Below, one piece after another: positions 23,996 through 32,975 of a stretch of 64,000 nucleotides of DNA. This stretch comes from Micromonospora sp. NBRC 110009 (GTDB taxonomy: Bacteria > Actinomycetota > Actinomycetes > Mycobacteriales > Micromonosporaceae). The stretch lies in assembly GCF_030518795.1 (NCBI RefSeq), contig NZ_CP130427.1, positions 4,216,001 through 4,280,000 of the forward strand, in the 5' to 3' direction. The notes under the pieces were generated by a model that searched no databases, had not been told where the DNA came from, and saw only the letters and a list, made by a program, of their open reading frames with translations. The position numbers were made by a program, and so were the translations under genes. How positions within the stretch are numbered: the stretch's first letter is position 1; every line of letters starts with the position of its first letter.

Positions 23996-25822
23996 TTACA
24001 GCTCGGCGAGGGTGCCCGCGTACATCTTCTCGATCTCGGTAGCGAAGTTGCTCTCGACGCTGCGGCGCTTGATCTTCAGCGACGGGGTGACCTCACCGTC
24101 CTCGATGGTGAGGTCGCGGGGGAGGATGGTCACCTTCTTGATCGTCTCCCAGCGGTTGAGCTTGGCGTTCAGCTCGGCCACGTGGCCCTCGACCATCGCC
24201 TGCGCCTCCGGCGAGGTGACGATGTCGGCGTAGTCGCGCCCCTCCAGCGGGCCGCCGGCCGCCCACCCCTTGATCGCGTCCGGGTCGAGCGTGATCAGCA
24301 TGGTGCAGTAGTTGCGGGCCTGCCCGATCACCACCGCCTGCGAGGTGTACGGGCAGATGGCCTTGAACATGCCCTCGATGTGCGACGGCGCGATGTACTT
24401 CCCGCCGGAGGTCTTGACCAGGTCCTTCTTCCGGTCGGTGATGCGCAGGTAGCCGTCGTCGTCCAGGCTGCCGATGTCCCCGGTGCGGAAGAAGCCGTCC
24501 TCGGTGAAGGCGGCGGCGGTCTCCTCGGGCAGGTTGTGGTAGCCCCGCATCACCGGCCGGCCGCGGACCAGGATCTCGCCGTCGGTGTCGATCCGGCACT
24601 CCAGGTCACCCATGGCCCTGCCGACGGTGCCGATGCGCAGCCCGTTCGGCGGGTTCACGAAGTTCCCGGCGCTGGTCTCGGTGAGCCCGTACCCCTCGGA
24701 GATGGGCAGGTTGGCGGCGGCGAAAAAGGTGCCGATCTCCTCGCTCAGCGGGGCCGCGCCGGAGACGAGCACCCGGATCCGGCCGCCGAGCCGGGCCTGG
24801 AGCTTGCTGAAGACCAGCTTCTCGGCCACCGCGTACTTGAGCCGCAGGCCGGCCGGCACCGGCTTGCCGGCCTGCTCCAGCGCCACCTTCTCCTTGCCCA
24901 CCGCGACGCCCCACGCGAAGATCTTCGCCTTCGCGCCGCCGGCGCCCTGGGCGGTGGTGACCACCTTGTTGTAGACCTTCTCGAAGATCCGGGGCGCGCC
25001 GCACATCAGCGTCGGCCGGACCACCGCGAGCTGTTCGACCAGCTTGTCCACCCGGCCGTCCACGTAGGTGGGCAGGCCGACGTGGGTGGCGCCGCAGAGC
25101 AGCGTCTTGCCGAAGGAGTGGGACAGCGGCAGCCAGAGGTACTGGAGGTCGTCGGCGTGCAGCAGCCCCAGCTCCGCCTGCGCCACCCCCTCCCAGCACC
25201 AGCCGCCGTGCAGCAGCTCGACGCCCTTGGGCCGCCCGGTGGTGCCGGAGGTGTAGATCAGCGTGGCCAGGTGGTCCGGGCCGATGCCGGCGACCAGCAT
25301 GTCGATCAGGTCGGGCTCGTTCGCCAGGGCCTGCGTCCCCCGCTCCTCCAACTCGGCCAGGCTGAGCTGCGGGACGGCGGCGGCCGGGTCCGGCTCGCCG
25401 TCGAAGAGCACCACGTGGGTCAGCGCCGGCAGCGTCGCACCGGCGAGCTTGGCCGCCTGGGCCGGGTTCTCGGCGAAGAGCACCCGGGACCCGGAGTCCG
25501 CCACGATGTACGCCGCGTCCTCCGGTTCGGTGGTCGGGTAGACGGTCGTCGTGGCCCCGCCGGCGCACATGATCGCGAAGTCGGCGAGCACCCACTCCAG
25601 CCGGGTGTTCGCCAGGATCGCCACCGGATCCTCCAGGCCGACACCGAGCCCGTGCAGCCCGGCCGCCACCGCCTTGGCGCGCCGCCCGACCTGCGCCCAG
25701 CTCAGCCAGACCGGCCCGGAGTCGTCCGCGGCCGGGTGGGCGAACGCCGGCCGGTCGGGGGTCGCCGCGACACGCTTGAGGAACATGTCGGGGATGGAAC
25801 GGTACGGTACATCGAGAGCCAT
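23996..25822 (-). CDS. Long-chain acyl-CoA synthetase (FadD15-like AMP-binding enzyme)
   Basis: 608 residues from an ATG whose first base is 25822; earlier in-frame starts would cover the candidate Crp site. ANL superfamily: P-loop-like YTSGTTGRPKGVELLH near residue 165, LPLSHSFGKTL, EGYGLTETSAGNF, and the hinge/adenylation motif FFRTGDIGSLDDDGYLRITDRKK, with the catalytic lysine region near LKIKRRSVE. It activates fatty acids via acyl-AMP to acyl-CoA at the inner membrane face. The overall sequence resembles mycobacterial FadD15 and eukaryote-like long-chain forms. A terpene synthase gene lies upstream on the same strand, 143 bases away. Confidence 0.92.
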   Translation of the reverse strand: MALDVPYRSIPDMFLKRVAATPDRPAFAHPAADDSGPVWLSWAQVGRRAKAVAAGLHGLGVGLEDPVAILANTRLEWVLADFAIMCAGGATTTVYPTTEPEDAAYIVADSGSRVLFAENPAQAAKLAGATLPALTHVVLFDGEPDPAAAVPQLSLAELEERGTQALANEPDLIDMLVAGIGPDHLATLIYTSGTTGRPKGVELLHGGWCWEGVAQAELGLLHADDLQYLWLPLSHSFGKTLLCGATHVGLPTYVDGRVDKLVEQLAVVRPTLMCGAPRIFEKVYNKVVTTAQGAGGAKAKIFAWGVAVGKEKVALEQAGKPVPAGLRLKYAVAEKLVFSKLQARLGGRIRVLVSGAAPLSEEIGTFFAAANLPISEGYGLTETSAGNFVNPPNGLRIGTVGRAMGDLECRIDTDGEILVRGRPVMRGYHNLPEETAAAFTEDGFFRTGDIGSLDDDGYLRITDRKKDLVKTSGGKYIAPSHIEGMFKAICPYTSQAVVIGQARNYCTMLITLDPDAIKGWAAGGPLEGRDYADIVTSPEAQAMVEGHVAELNAKLNRWETIKKVTILPRDLTIEDGEVTPSLKIKRRSVESNFATEIEKMYAGTLAEL

Positions 25823-25852
25823 CGCTGTAGCCGCCTTCGGGGGATGGAGGGA

Positions 25853-25868
25853 CGTGACGGGGGTCACG
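25853..25868 (-). promoter_or_regulatory. Candidate Crp-type operator upstream of the acyl-CoA synthetase
   Basis: CGTGACGGGGGTCACG is a 6-4-6 perfect dyad containing GTGA-N6-TCAC, the core of the Crp consensus TGTGA-N6-TCACA used by actinobacterial Crp proteins. It lies 31 bases before the ATG, so it would most likely repress or sit in the leader. No clear -10 was identified. Confidence 0.45.
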
Positions 25869-25965
25869 CCATTCTGCGGTTACCGAAGAGTATTGCCTGC
25901 ACCGGGGCAGGGGCTAGCCCTCCCGGGCCGAGCCGACCGGTGTCCCGGAGACTGGAACGTCCGGA

Positions 25966-26916
25966 TCAGGCGTACCGGGAGGCGGCGAGGGACCAGTCGT
26001 AGGTGGCCCGGATCCAGTTGCGGCGGGTCACCAGGAAGGCGTGGACCCCCTCGTCGCCCGCCGCGTCCAGCGCGGCGTCCCGCTCCGCGTACGCGGCCAG
26101 GCCCGCGTTGAACCGGGCGGCCGCCGCGCGCAGCGCGTCCCGCTCGTCCTGCCCGCTCTCCCCGATGATCGTGGTGACCAGGTTGTGCCCGTCCGGGGAG
26201 CCGGTGCGCTCCTTGCCGTACGAGAAGACGTCGTTGCACCAGCAGACCAGGTCGGCGGCGAGCGCGTCCAGGGCGGCCAGGGCCGGGTCCGCCCGCCGGC
26301 CCGCCCCCGGCAGCGTGCCGTGCGCCAGGTCGGTGACGGTGAAGCTGGGTCGTGCCCCGCCGGTGTGCCGGCGCATCTGCACGTACTCGGCCACCCCGGG
26401 CACCCGCCGGTGCTCCCGGTTGGCCGCCTCCCACAGCAGCGCCAGCAGATAGTCGCGCAGCTGGCCGACCAGGCGCAGCAGCAGCGCCGGCCGCTGCCGG
26501 GCGCGGACCCGCCGGCACAGGTCGTCCAGCGCGACGCCGAGCGGCCCGGCACCGGCCGGCTGCGGCGCGTCCGGGTCGCCGTGCCGGTCCAGCACCGTCA
26601 GCAGCTCCGCCACCGTGGGCGCGAGCCGGCTCGGGCTGCCGCCCAGGCCGTCCTCGTCGCAGGCGTCGTCCATCACGAACAGCCAGGAGATCAGGTCGGT
26701 GAGCAGTCGCAGCCGGTCCACCGGCCCGTCCGGGCAGGCCCGGCCGGCCAGCTCCGCCGCGCTGGCCCCGCCCAGCCGCCGTAGTCCGGCGGGGGTGCCG
26801 ATCAGACCCAGGTCGCGGACCCAGCCGAGGCTCTCCGCGGCGACCAGCTCGACGGCGGCATGCCGGTGCGCCGGGAAGGGGGGTTCGCGCAGGGCCGAGA
26901 CCGCGAAGCTCCGCAT
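25966..26916 (-). CDS. Class I terpene synthase (sesquiterpene-cyclase type)
   Basis: 316 residues from an ATG whose first base is 26916, preceded by GAGGGAGA. All catalytic hallmarks are in place: the aspartate-rich DDACDED (residues 83-89), the effector motif RRHTGG (182-187), the NSE triad NDVFSYGKE (Asn 228, Ser 232, Glu 236) that binds the second and third magnesium ions, and the C-terminal RY pair (314-315). Such enzymes ionise a prenyl diphosphate, usually farnesyl diphosphate, and cyclise it; the product cannot be read from the sequence. No cytochrome P450 or prenyltransferase is adjacent, so it looks like an orphan terpene gene. Confidence 0.92.
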   Translation of the reverse strand: MRSFAVSALREPPFPAHRHAAVELVAAESLGWVRDLGLIGTPAGLRRLGGASAAELAGRACPDGPVDRLRLLTDLISWLFVMDDACDEDGLGGSPSRLAPTVAELLTVLDRHGDPDAPQPAGAGPLGVALDDLCRRVRARQRPALLLRLVGQLRDYLLALLWEAANREHRRVPGVAEYVQMRRHTGGARPSFTVTDLAHGTLPGAGRRADPALAALDALAADLVCWCNDVFSYGKERTGSPDGHNLVTTIIGESGQDERDALRAAAARFNAGLAAYAERDAALDAAGDEGVHAFLVTRRNWIRATYDWSLAASRYA

Positions 26917-27040
26917 CGTCTCCCTCGTCCCACCGCCGGGGTGAGGCGGCGGGCAGGAGCGTACGGCACCGAGGTGCGGCCGGGCCGACGGGGGAAGCCC
27001 GGTCCCGGGCCGGTTCGTGACCGGTTCCGCACCCCCCCGG

Positions 27041-27670
27041 TCAGAAGCCCAGGTTGGCCGCCCGTAACCGCTCGGCCGGCGCGGCCGGGCCGGCCACCTG
27101 CACCCGGGCGGCCCGCTGTCGGCCGGAGAGGAAGAGCACCAGCTCGCCCGGGGCGCCCACCAGCCGCAGCCGCTCGCCGCCCCGGCCCACCGTGCGCTCG
27201 CCGAACCCGGGCGCCTGGACCAGCAGGTCGGCCGGGAAGCGGCGCAACGCCGCGCGGGCCAGCAGCGCGCCCCGCCGCCAGAGCGCGGCCTGCAGCCCCG
27301 CCGGCAGGTCGCGGGGCAGCCAGCCCGGCTGCGCCCGGCGCACGTCCTCGTGATGGATGAAGAACTCGAGGGTGTTGGCCAACTCGTCGGTGAGCCGGTT
27401 GCTCACCGGGCTCCACACCGGCGGCCGGCGGAGCCGGGCGACCAGGTCGGCGTACGGGCCGGCGGCCACCCGGCGGCGGACCGCCTCGCCGTGCCCGCGC
27501 AGCGGCGGGAGCAGGATGCCCCCCGCGGCGTCCGGCCGGCGTTCCCGCACCAGCAGGTGCGCCGCCAGGTCGCGGGTGCTCCAGCCCTCGTTGAGCGTCG
27601 GCGCGTCCGGTCCCAGGTCCAGCAGCAGATCGGCGAGCGCCTCGCGCTCCGATCGGGCGTACCGCGGCAT
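27041..27670 (-). CDS. Mycothiol-dependent isomerase-like/DinB-fold protein (TIGR03085 type)
   Basis: 209 residues from an ATG whose first base is 27670. The start MPRYARSEREALADLLLDLGPDAPTL then EGWSTRDLAAHLLVRERRP is characteristic of the TIGR03085 actinobacterial family; EFFIHHEDVRRAQPGW holds likely metal-binding His residues in a four-helix DinB-like bundle. Relatives include mycothiol-dependent maleylpyruvate isomerase; this protein's reaction is unknown. An in-frame upstream start at 27808 adds low-complexity sequence and is rejected. It lies 124 bases upstream of the terpene synthase gene on the same strand. Confidence 0.85.
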   Translation of the reverse strand: MPRYARSEREALADLLLDLGPDAPTLNEGWSTRDLAAHLLVRERRPDAAGGILLPPLRGHGEAVRRRVAAGPYADLVARLRRPPVWSPVSNRLTDELANTLEFFIHHEDVRRAQPGWLPRDLPAGLQAALWRRGALLARAALRRFPADLLVQAPGFGERTVGRGGERLRLVGAPGELVLFLSGRQRAARVQVAGPAAPAERLRAANLGF

Positions 27671-27676
27671 CCACCG

Positions 27677-27682
27677 ATGGTA
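27677..27682 (-). promoter_or_regulatory. -10 element for a leaderless TIGR03085-type transcript
   Basis: On the minus strand TACCAT (27682-27677) ends six bases before the ATG at 27670. No Shine-Dalgarno sequence. The rest of the 216-base divergent gap is GC-rich without a clear -35. Confidence 0.42.
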
Positions 27683-27886
27683 GGCCCGGCGCGGTTCCCG
27701 CGCGGGGTGGGCGCGGCGCGGCCGCGTGCCGGGGGTGGCGCGGCCGGCCCGGCGCGCGGCCAACGGTGCTGGTCGGCACCGTCCGGGCCGGAACGTGATG
27801 GTGGACATATGCCGGCCGGGTCGGCGGAGGTGGCGTCGACCGGTAAGGATGAGGGAGAAAATTGCGGCTTACGGCGGGGGAGAGCG

Positions 27887-29761
27887 TTGGCGAGCGGGAC
27901 AAGTCGGGACGTCCTCGGCAAGGGGCTGCGGGTGCTCGGCCGGGCCATCCGGGAACAACCGCGTATCTTCGCGGTCGCGGTGGCCGGCAGCGTGCTGTTC
28001 GGGCTCATGGTCATCGCCAGCGCGTACGTGGTCGGCGGGGTGGTCGGCAAGGTCGTCGTCCCCGCCATCGCCCGCGGGTCGGTGGCCGGCGGCGCGCTCG
28101 CGCTGGCGGCGACCGCGCTGTTCGGGATCAGTGTGCTGCGGGTGGTCGGCATCTTCGGCCGCCGGCTCGGCGCGGGCTACATGCAGTACCGGCTCCAGGC
28201 CGCCTACCGCCGCCGGGTCACCCGCCGCTACCTCGACCTGCCGCTGGCCTGGCACCACCGCAACGCCACCGGCACCCTGCTCTCCAACGCCAACTCGGAC
28301 GTGGAGGCCGCCTGGTACCCGATCGCGCCGCTGCCCTTCGCGGTCGGCACCCTGGTGATGCTGGTCGGCGCGGTGGTCTCGCTCTTCCTCACCGACTGGG
28401 CGCTCGCCCTGGTCGGCCTCGCGGTCTTCCCGGCGCTGTTCGCGCTCAACGTGGTTTACTCCCGCCAGATGGCGCCCCGCCAGGCCCGCGCCCAGCGGCT
28501 GCGCGCCGAGGTCAGCGGCATCGCCCACGAGAGCTTCGACGGCGCCCTGGTGGTCAAGACGATGGGCCGGGAGGCGCAGGAGACCGACCGGTTCGCCGCC
28601 CGCGCCGGCGAGCTGCGCGACGCGCTGATCGCCGTCGGCAAGCTGCGCGGCGTCTTCGACCCGATGCTGGAGACCCTGCCCAGCCTGGGCACCCTCGCCG
28701 TGCTGGTGGTCGGCGCGGTGCGGCTGCGGCAGGGCGCGATCAGCGTGACCGAGCTGGTCAGCGTCGCCTTCCTCTTCACCGTCCTGGCCTTCCCGGTGCG
28801 CGCCATCGGCTGGGTGCTGGCCGAGCTGCCGCGCAGCGTCGCCGGCTGGGACCGGTTGCGCCGGGTCCTCGACGCCACCGGCGAGATGCCGTACGGCGCG
28901 GTGACCCTCGACCCGGCCACCCCGACCCCGGCCACCCTCGCCTTCCACGACGTCCACTTCGGCTACGAGCCGGCCGAGGCCCACCTGCCCGGCACGGAGG
29001 TGCTCGGCGAGGTGACCTTCACCGTGCCGGCCGGGAAGACGGTCGCCCTGGTCGGGCCGACCGGGGCCGGCAAGTCCACCATCACCTCCCTGGCCGTACG
29101 CCTGGTCGACCCGCGCACCGGCACCGTCACCCTCGACGGCGTCGACGTCCGCGACCTCACCGCCGCCTCGCTCGCCTCGACCGTGGCCCTGGTCGCCCAG
29201 GTGCCGTTCGTCTTCGACGACACCGTCCGGGCCAACATCGCCCTGGACCGCCCCGGCATCGGTGACGAGGAGGTCTGGGCCGCCCTGCGGCTGGCCGAGG
29301 CGGACGGCTTCGTGGCCGCCCTCCCCGACGGGCTGGACACCATGGTCGGCGAGCGCGGCACCTCCCTCTCCGGCGGGCAGCGGCAGCGGCTCACCCTGGC
29401 CCGGGCGCTCGCCGGCCGGCCCCGGCTGCTGGTGCTCGACGACGCCACCAGCGCCGTCGACCCGCGGGTCGAGGCCGCCATCCTGGCCGGGCTGCGCGCC
29501 CCCGAGGGGGGCGGCGCGCCCGCGTCGATCCTGGTGGTCGCCTACCGGCGGGCCACCATCGCCCTCGCCGACGAGGTGATCTACGTGGAGCACGGGCGGG
29601 TGGTCGCCCGCGGCACGCACAACGAGCTGCTCGCCACCGTGTCCGGCTACGCCGACCTGGTCACCGCGTACGAGCAGGCCGAGCACGAACGCGAGCAGTC
29701 CCGCCCGTACGACGAGGTCACCCCGCTGACCTCCGGCCTGGAAGTCGAGGTTGACCGGTGA
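27887..29761 (+). CDS. ABC exporter subunit with degenerate ATP site (heterodimer half 1)
   Basis: 624 residues from a TTG at 27887, chosen for its GGGGGAGAG site; an ATG at 27809 in the same frame is the alternative. Six membrane helices (about 20-310) precede the nucleotide-binding domain: Walker A GPTGAGKST (about 389-397), signature LSGGQRQR, Walker B LLVLDDATS in which the catalytic Glu is Asp (519), and the switch His replaced by Tyr (553, VVAYRRAT). This is the degenerate-site half of a type IV heterodimeric exporter; the next gene, overlapping by four bases, is the other half. The substrate is unknown; drugs, lipids or peptides are typical. Confidence 0.88.
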   Translation: MASGTSRDVLGKGLRVLGRAIREQPRIFAVAVAGSVLFGLMVIASAYVVGGVVGKVVVPAIARGSVAGGALALAATALFGISVLRVVGIFGRRLGAGYMQYRLQAAYRRRVTRRYLDLPLAWHHRNATGTLLSNANSDVEAAWYPIAPLPFAVGTLVMLVGAVVSLFLTDWALALVGLAVFPALFALNVVYSRQMAPRQARAQRLRAEVSGIAHESFDGALVVKTMGREAQETDRFAARAGELRDALIAVGKLRGVFDPMLETLPSLGTLAVLVVGAVRLRQGAISVTELVSVAFLFTVLAFPVRAIGWVLAELPRSVAGWDRLRRVLDATGEMPYGAVTLDPATPTPATLAFHDVHFGYEPAEAHLPGTEVLGEVTFTVPAGKTVALVGPTGAGKSTITSLAVRLVDPRTGTVTLDGVDVRDLTAASLASTVALVAQVPFVFDDTVRANIALDRPGIGDEEVWAALRLAEADGFVAALPDGLDTMVGERGTSLSGGQRQRLTLARALAGRPRLLVLDDATSAVDPRVEAAILAGLRAPEGGGAPASILVVAYRRATIALADEVIYVEHGRVVARGTHNELLATVSGYADLVTAYEQAEHEREQSRPYDEVTPLTSGLEVEVDR

Positions 29762-31536
29762 GCGCGAGCACGACGACGGCCGAGGCGACCGAGTCGACCT
29801 GGCGGACGCTGCGGCGCGGCCTTGCGCTCTCCCCGGAGCTGAGGACCGGGCTGGCCGGCACGGTCGGGCTGGCGCTGATCTACATGATCGGTCGGGTGGC
29901 CGTCCCGGTGGCCGTGCAGCGCGGCATCGACCACGGCATCGTCGGCGGGCTCGACCTGGACGTGGTCACGCTGACGGTGGTCGTCACCGCCGCCGTGCTG
30001 ACGGTCACCACCTGCTGCGGCTACCTGATGATGCGCCGGCTCTTCACGGTCAGCGAGACCGCGCTCGCCGGGGTGCGCACCCGGGCGTTCCGGCACGTGC
30101 ACGACCTGTCCATGCTGCACCAGCAGTCGGAACGGCGCGGCTCGCTGGTCTCCCGGGTCACCAGCGACGTCGACCAGATCACCCAGTTCCTCCAGTGGGG
30201 CGGCGTGATCCTCATCGTCAACCTCGGCCAGCTGGTGGTCACCACCGCGGTGATGCTGGCGTACTCCTGGCAGCTGACCCTGGTGGTGCTCGTCGCGTTC
30301 GCCCCGGCGGTGCTGGTCATCCGGCTGCTCCAGCGCCGGCTCGGCGGTGCGTACGGGCTGGTCCGCCAGCGGATGGGCACGCTGCTCGGCACCATCGGCG
30401 AGAGCGTGGTCGGCGCACCGGTGATCCGGGCGTACGGGATCGCGGGGCGGACCGCCCGGCGGCTGGACGCGGCGATCGAGGGGCAGCGGCAGGCCCAGCA
30501 GAAGGCCATCCGGATCAGCATCCTGGGCAGCTCGGTCGGCGAGCTGGCCGCCGGCCTGGCGCTGGCCGGCGTGGTGGTGGTCGGGGTGAACCTGGGCGTG
30601 GACCGCACCCTCTCCATCGGCCAGCTCACCGCGTTCCTGTTCCTGGTGACGCTCTTCATCCAGCCGGTCCAGATCGCCACCGAGGTGCTCAACGAGGCGC
30701 AGAACGCGATCGCCGGCTGGCGCCGGGTGCTGGACGTGCTGGACGTCGCGCCCGACGTGGCCGACCCGGGGGAGCAGGGGCGGGAGCTGCCGCCCGGCCC
30801 GCTGGACATCCGGTTCGCCGGGGTGAGCTTCGCCTACCCGGGCGGGCCGCCGGTGCTGCACGACGTGACCCTGGAGATCCCGGCGAAGAGCCGGGTGGCC
30901 GTGGTGGGCGAGACCGGCAGCGGCAAGACCACCTTCGCCAAGCTGCTCACCCGGCTGATGGACCCGACCGAGGGCGAGGTGCTGCTCTCCGGCGTGGCGC
31001 TGCGCCAGGTGCGGTTCGACTCGCTGCGCTCCCGGGTGGTGATGGTGCCGCAGGACGGCTTCCTCTTCGACACCACCGTGGGGGAGAACGTCCGCTTCGC
31101 CCGGCCCGAGCTGACCGACGCGCAGCTCACCGCGGCCTTCACCGAGCTGGGCCTGGCCGACTGGCTGGACGGGCTGCCGGCCGGGCTGGACACCCCGGTG
31201 GGGGAGCGCGGCGAGGCGCTCAGCGTCGGCGAGCGGCAGCTGGTCGCGCTGGCCCGCGCGTACGTCGCCGACCCCGACCTGCTGGTGCTGGACGAGGCGA
31301 CCAGCGCCGTCGACCCGGCCACCGAGGTACGCCTGCAGCGCACCCTGGACGCGGTCACCCGGGGCCGGACCACGCTCGCCATCGCGCACCGGCTCTCCAC
31401 CGCCCAGGCGGCCGACGAGGTGATCGTGGTGGACCGGGGCCGCATCGTGCAGCGCGGTCCCCACGACGAGCTGCTGAAGGACCCGGACTCGGTCTACGCC
31501 CTGCTCTACGCCTCCTGGCTGGAACAGACCCGCTGA
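29758..31536 (+). CDS. ABC exporter subunit with catalytic ATP site (heterodimer half 2)
   Basis: 592 residues from a GTG at 29758 overlapping the first subunit's stop. Membrane domain about 30-320, with the coupling-helix region SRVTSDVDQITQFLQ. The nucleotide-binding domain has Walker A GETGSGKTT, an altered signature LSVGERQ (488-494) in place of LSGGQ, Walker B LLVLDEATS with the catalytic Glu 513, and switch His 544 (AIAHRLST). Its Walker motifs pair with the intact LSGGQ of subunit 1 to form the working site, while its altered signature completes the degenerate site. It is followed by a convergent TetR gene after 17 bases. Confidence 0.9.
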   Translation: MSASTTTAEATESTWRTLRRGLALSPELRTGLAGTVGLALIYMIGRVAVPVAVQRGIDHGIVGGLDLDVVTLTVVVTAAVLTVTTCCGYLMMRRLFTVSETALAGVRTRAFRHVHDLSMLHQQSERRGSLVSRVTSDVDQITQFLQWGGVILIVNLGQLVVTTAVMLAYSWQLTLVVLVAFAPAVLVIRLLQRRLGGAYGLVRQRMGTLLGTIGESVVGAPVIRAYGIAGRTARRLDAAIEGQRQAQQKAIRISILGSSVGELAAGLALAGVVVVGVNLGVDRTLSIGQLTAFLFLVTLFIQPVQIATEVLNEAQNAIAGWRRVLDVLDVAPDVADPGEQGRELPPGPLDIRFAGVSFAYPGGPPVLHDVTLEIPAKSRVAVVGETGSGKTTFAKLLTRLMDPTEGEVLLSGVALRQVRFDSLRSRVVMVPQDGFLFDTTVGENVRFARPELTDAQLTAAFTELGLADWLDGLPAGLDTPVGERGEALSVGERQLVALARAYVADPDLLVLDEATSAVDPATEVRLQRTLDAVTRGRTTLAIAHRLSTAQAADEVIVVDRGRIVQRGPHDELLKDPDSVYALLYASWLEQTR

Positions 31537-31553
31537 CCTCTGCTCGTGCCGGG

Positions 31554-32150
31554 TCAGCGCGGCAGGTCGCCGGTGATGTAGCGCTGGACGGTCGGGCCGA
31601 TCGTCGTCACCAGCGTCTCCGTGGGCGCGGACGCGACCGGCTCCAGCTTGATGACGTACCGCGTCATGGCCAGCCCCATCAGTTGACTGGCCACCAGTGA
31701 GCCGCGCAGCGGCAGTTCGGCCGGGTCGACGTCGAGGTGGTCGAGGACCCGGCGCAGCACCTGGGTGGTCAGGAATTCCCGGAGCAGCCGGGCGCCCCAC
31801 TCGTTGCCGACCGCCGAGCGCAGCAGCGCCACCCCGGCGGTGCCCGCCGGCGAGTCCCACACCGCGAGGAACATCCGGACCAGCCGCTCACCGATCCCCT
31901 CACGGCCACCGGCGATCACCTTCGGCAGCAGTTCCCGAGGATCGGCCGGGAAGTTCATGGCCGCCAGGAAGAGCTGGTCCTTGCTGCCGAAGTAGTGGTG
32001 CACCAGCGCCGGGTCCACCTGTGCGGCGGCGGCGATGGCCCGGATGGACGCGCCGTCGAAGCCGCGCTCGGCGAACGCGGCCCGGGCCGCGTCGAGGATC
32101 GCCTCCCGGGTGCCCGGGTTGCCCGGTCGCCGTCCGGTACGCCGCGCCAT
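31554..32150 (-). CDS. TetR-family repressor of the adjacent ABC-2 exporter
   Basis: 198 residues from an ATG whose first base is 32150. The N-terminal helix-turn-helix is canonical: REAILDAARAAFAERGFDG then IRAIAAAAQVDPALVHHYFG and SKDQLFLAAM. The C-terminal half (about 80-198) is the ligand-binding helical bundle, with no recognised effector signature. It is the last gene of a minus-strand operon after the ATPase and permease, 69 bases downstream of the permease. The dyad at 33723-33742 over the operon promoter is its likely operator, giving autorepression and induction by the exported compound. Confidence 0.9.
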   Translation of the reverse strand: MARRTGRRPGNPGTREAILDAARAAFAERGFDGASIRAIAAAAQVDPALVHHYFGSKDQLFLAAMNFPADPRELLPKVIAGGREGIGERLVRMFLAVWDSPAGTAGVALLRSAVGNEWGARLLREFLTTQVLRRVLDHLDVDPAELPLRGSLVASQLMGLAMTRYVIKLEPVASAPTETLVTTIGPTVQRYITGDLPR

Positions 32151-32219
32151 CGCCGCCCTTCGCTCGTTCCGTCAGTCCGCCCGTGGCCCGGTCCCGGCGG
32201 GACCGGGCCACCGCCAGCG

Positions 32220-32975
32220 TCAGCCGCTGCGTCGACGCAGCGTGGCTGCGGCGAGCACCAGCGCCAGCAGCGCCGCCCCGGCGACGATCGCCACGTCCCG
32301 CCACATCGTCCCGGTCGGCTCGGCATGCGCGCCGACCTCCTGCAACGCCTCGACGGCGTACGACAGGGGCAGCACGTCGCTGATCGCCTGGAGCCAGCCG
32401 GCCATCTGGTCCCGGGGCACGAAGAGCCCGCAGAGCAGCAGCTGGGGGGCGACCACCACCGGCATGAACTGTACGGCTTGGAACTCGGTGCGGGCGAAGG
32501 CGCTGCAGAACAGCCCGAGGGCGACCGCGAGCACCGCGTTGATCGCGGCGATCATGATGACGAGCCCGATGCTGCCGGCGGTGGTCAGGTCGAACACCCA
32601 GTACGCCACGGCCGAGGCGATGGTGGCCTGGACGACGCCGGCCAGGCCGAACGCCACGCCGTAGCCGAAGAGCAGGTCGAGCTTGCCCAGCGGGGTGGTG
32701 AGCAGCCGCTCCAGGGTGCCGGTGGTGCGCTCCCGCAGCATGGCGATGCTGGTGACCAGGAACATGATGATGAACGGGAAGAAGCCCAGCATGATCAGCG
32801 CCACCCGATCGAAGACGGTGGGCCGGCCCGGCGGACTGGGCTGGTCGACGTACATGAAGTAGACCAGGGTGAGCAGCACGATGGGGACCACCACCAGCAG
32901 TGCGACGGTGCGCCTGTCGTGCCGCAGTTGGCGCAGGATGCGCCCGATGGTCGCGCCCAGGATCCGCGCACTCAC
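32220..32975 (-). CDS. ABC-2 type transporter permease
   Basis: 251 residues from a GTG whose first base is 32975, overlapping the ATPase stop (GTGA). Six membrane helices: about 22-40, 58-80, 98-125, 130-155, 165-185 and 222-243. Typical ABC-2 segment: LRERTTGTLERLLTTPLGKLDLLFG, which joins helices 2 and 3, and the late LLLCGLFVPRDQMAGWLQ. Together with the ATPase it forms a drug or lipid exporter of the DrrAB/YhhJ class. The substrate is unknown. Confidence 0.9.
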   Translation of the reverse strand: MSARILGATIGRILRQLRHDRRTVALLVVVPIVLLTLVYFMYVDQPSPPGRPTVFDRVALIMLGFFPFIIMFLVTSIAMLRERTTGTLERLLTTPLGKLDLLFGYGVAFGLAGVVQATIASAVAYWVFDLTTAGSIGLVIMIAAINAVLAVALGLFCSAFARTEFQAVQFMPVVVAPQLLLCGLFVPRDQMAGWLQAISDVLPLSYAVEALQEVGAHAEPTGTMWRDVAIVAGAALLALVLAAATLRRRSG

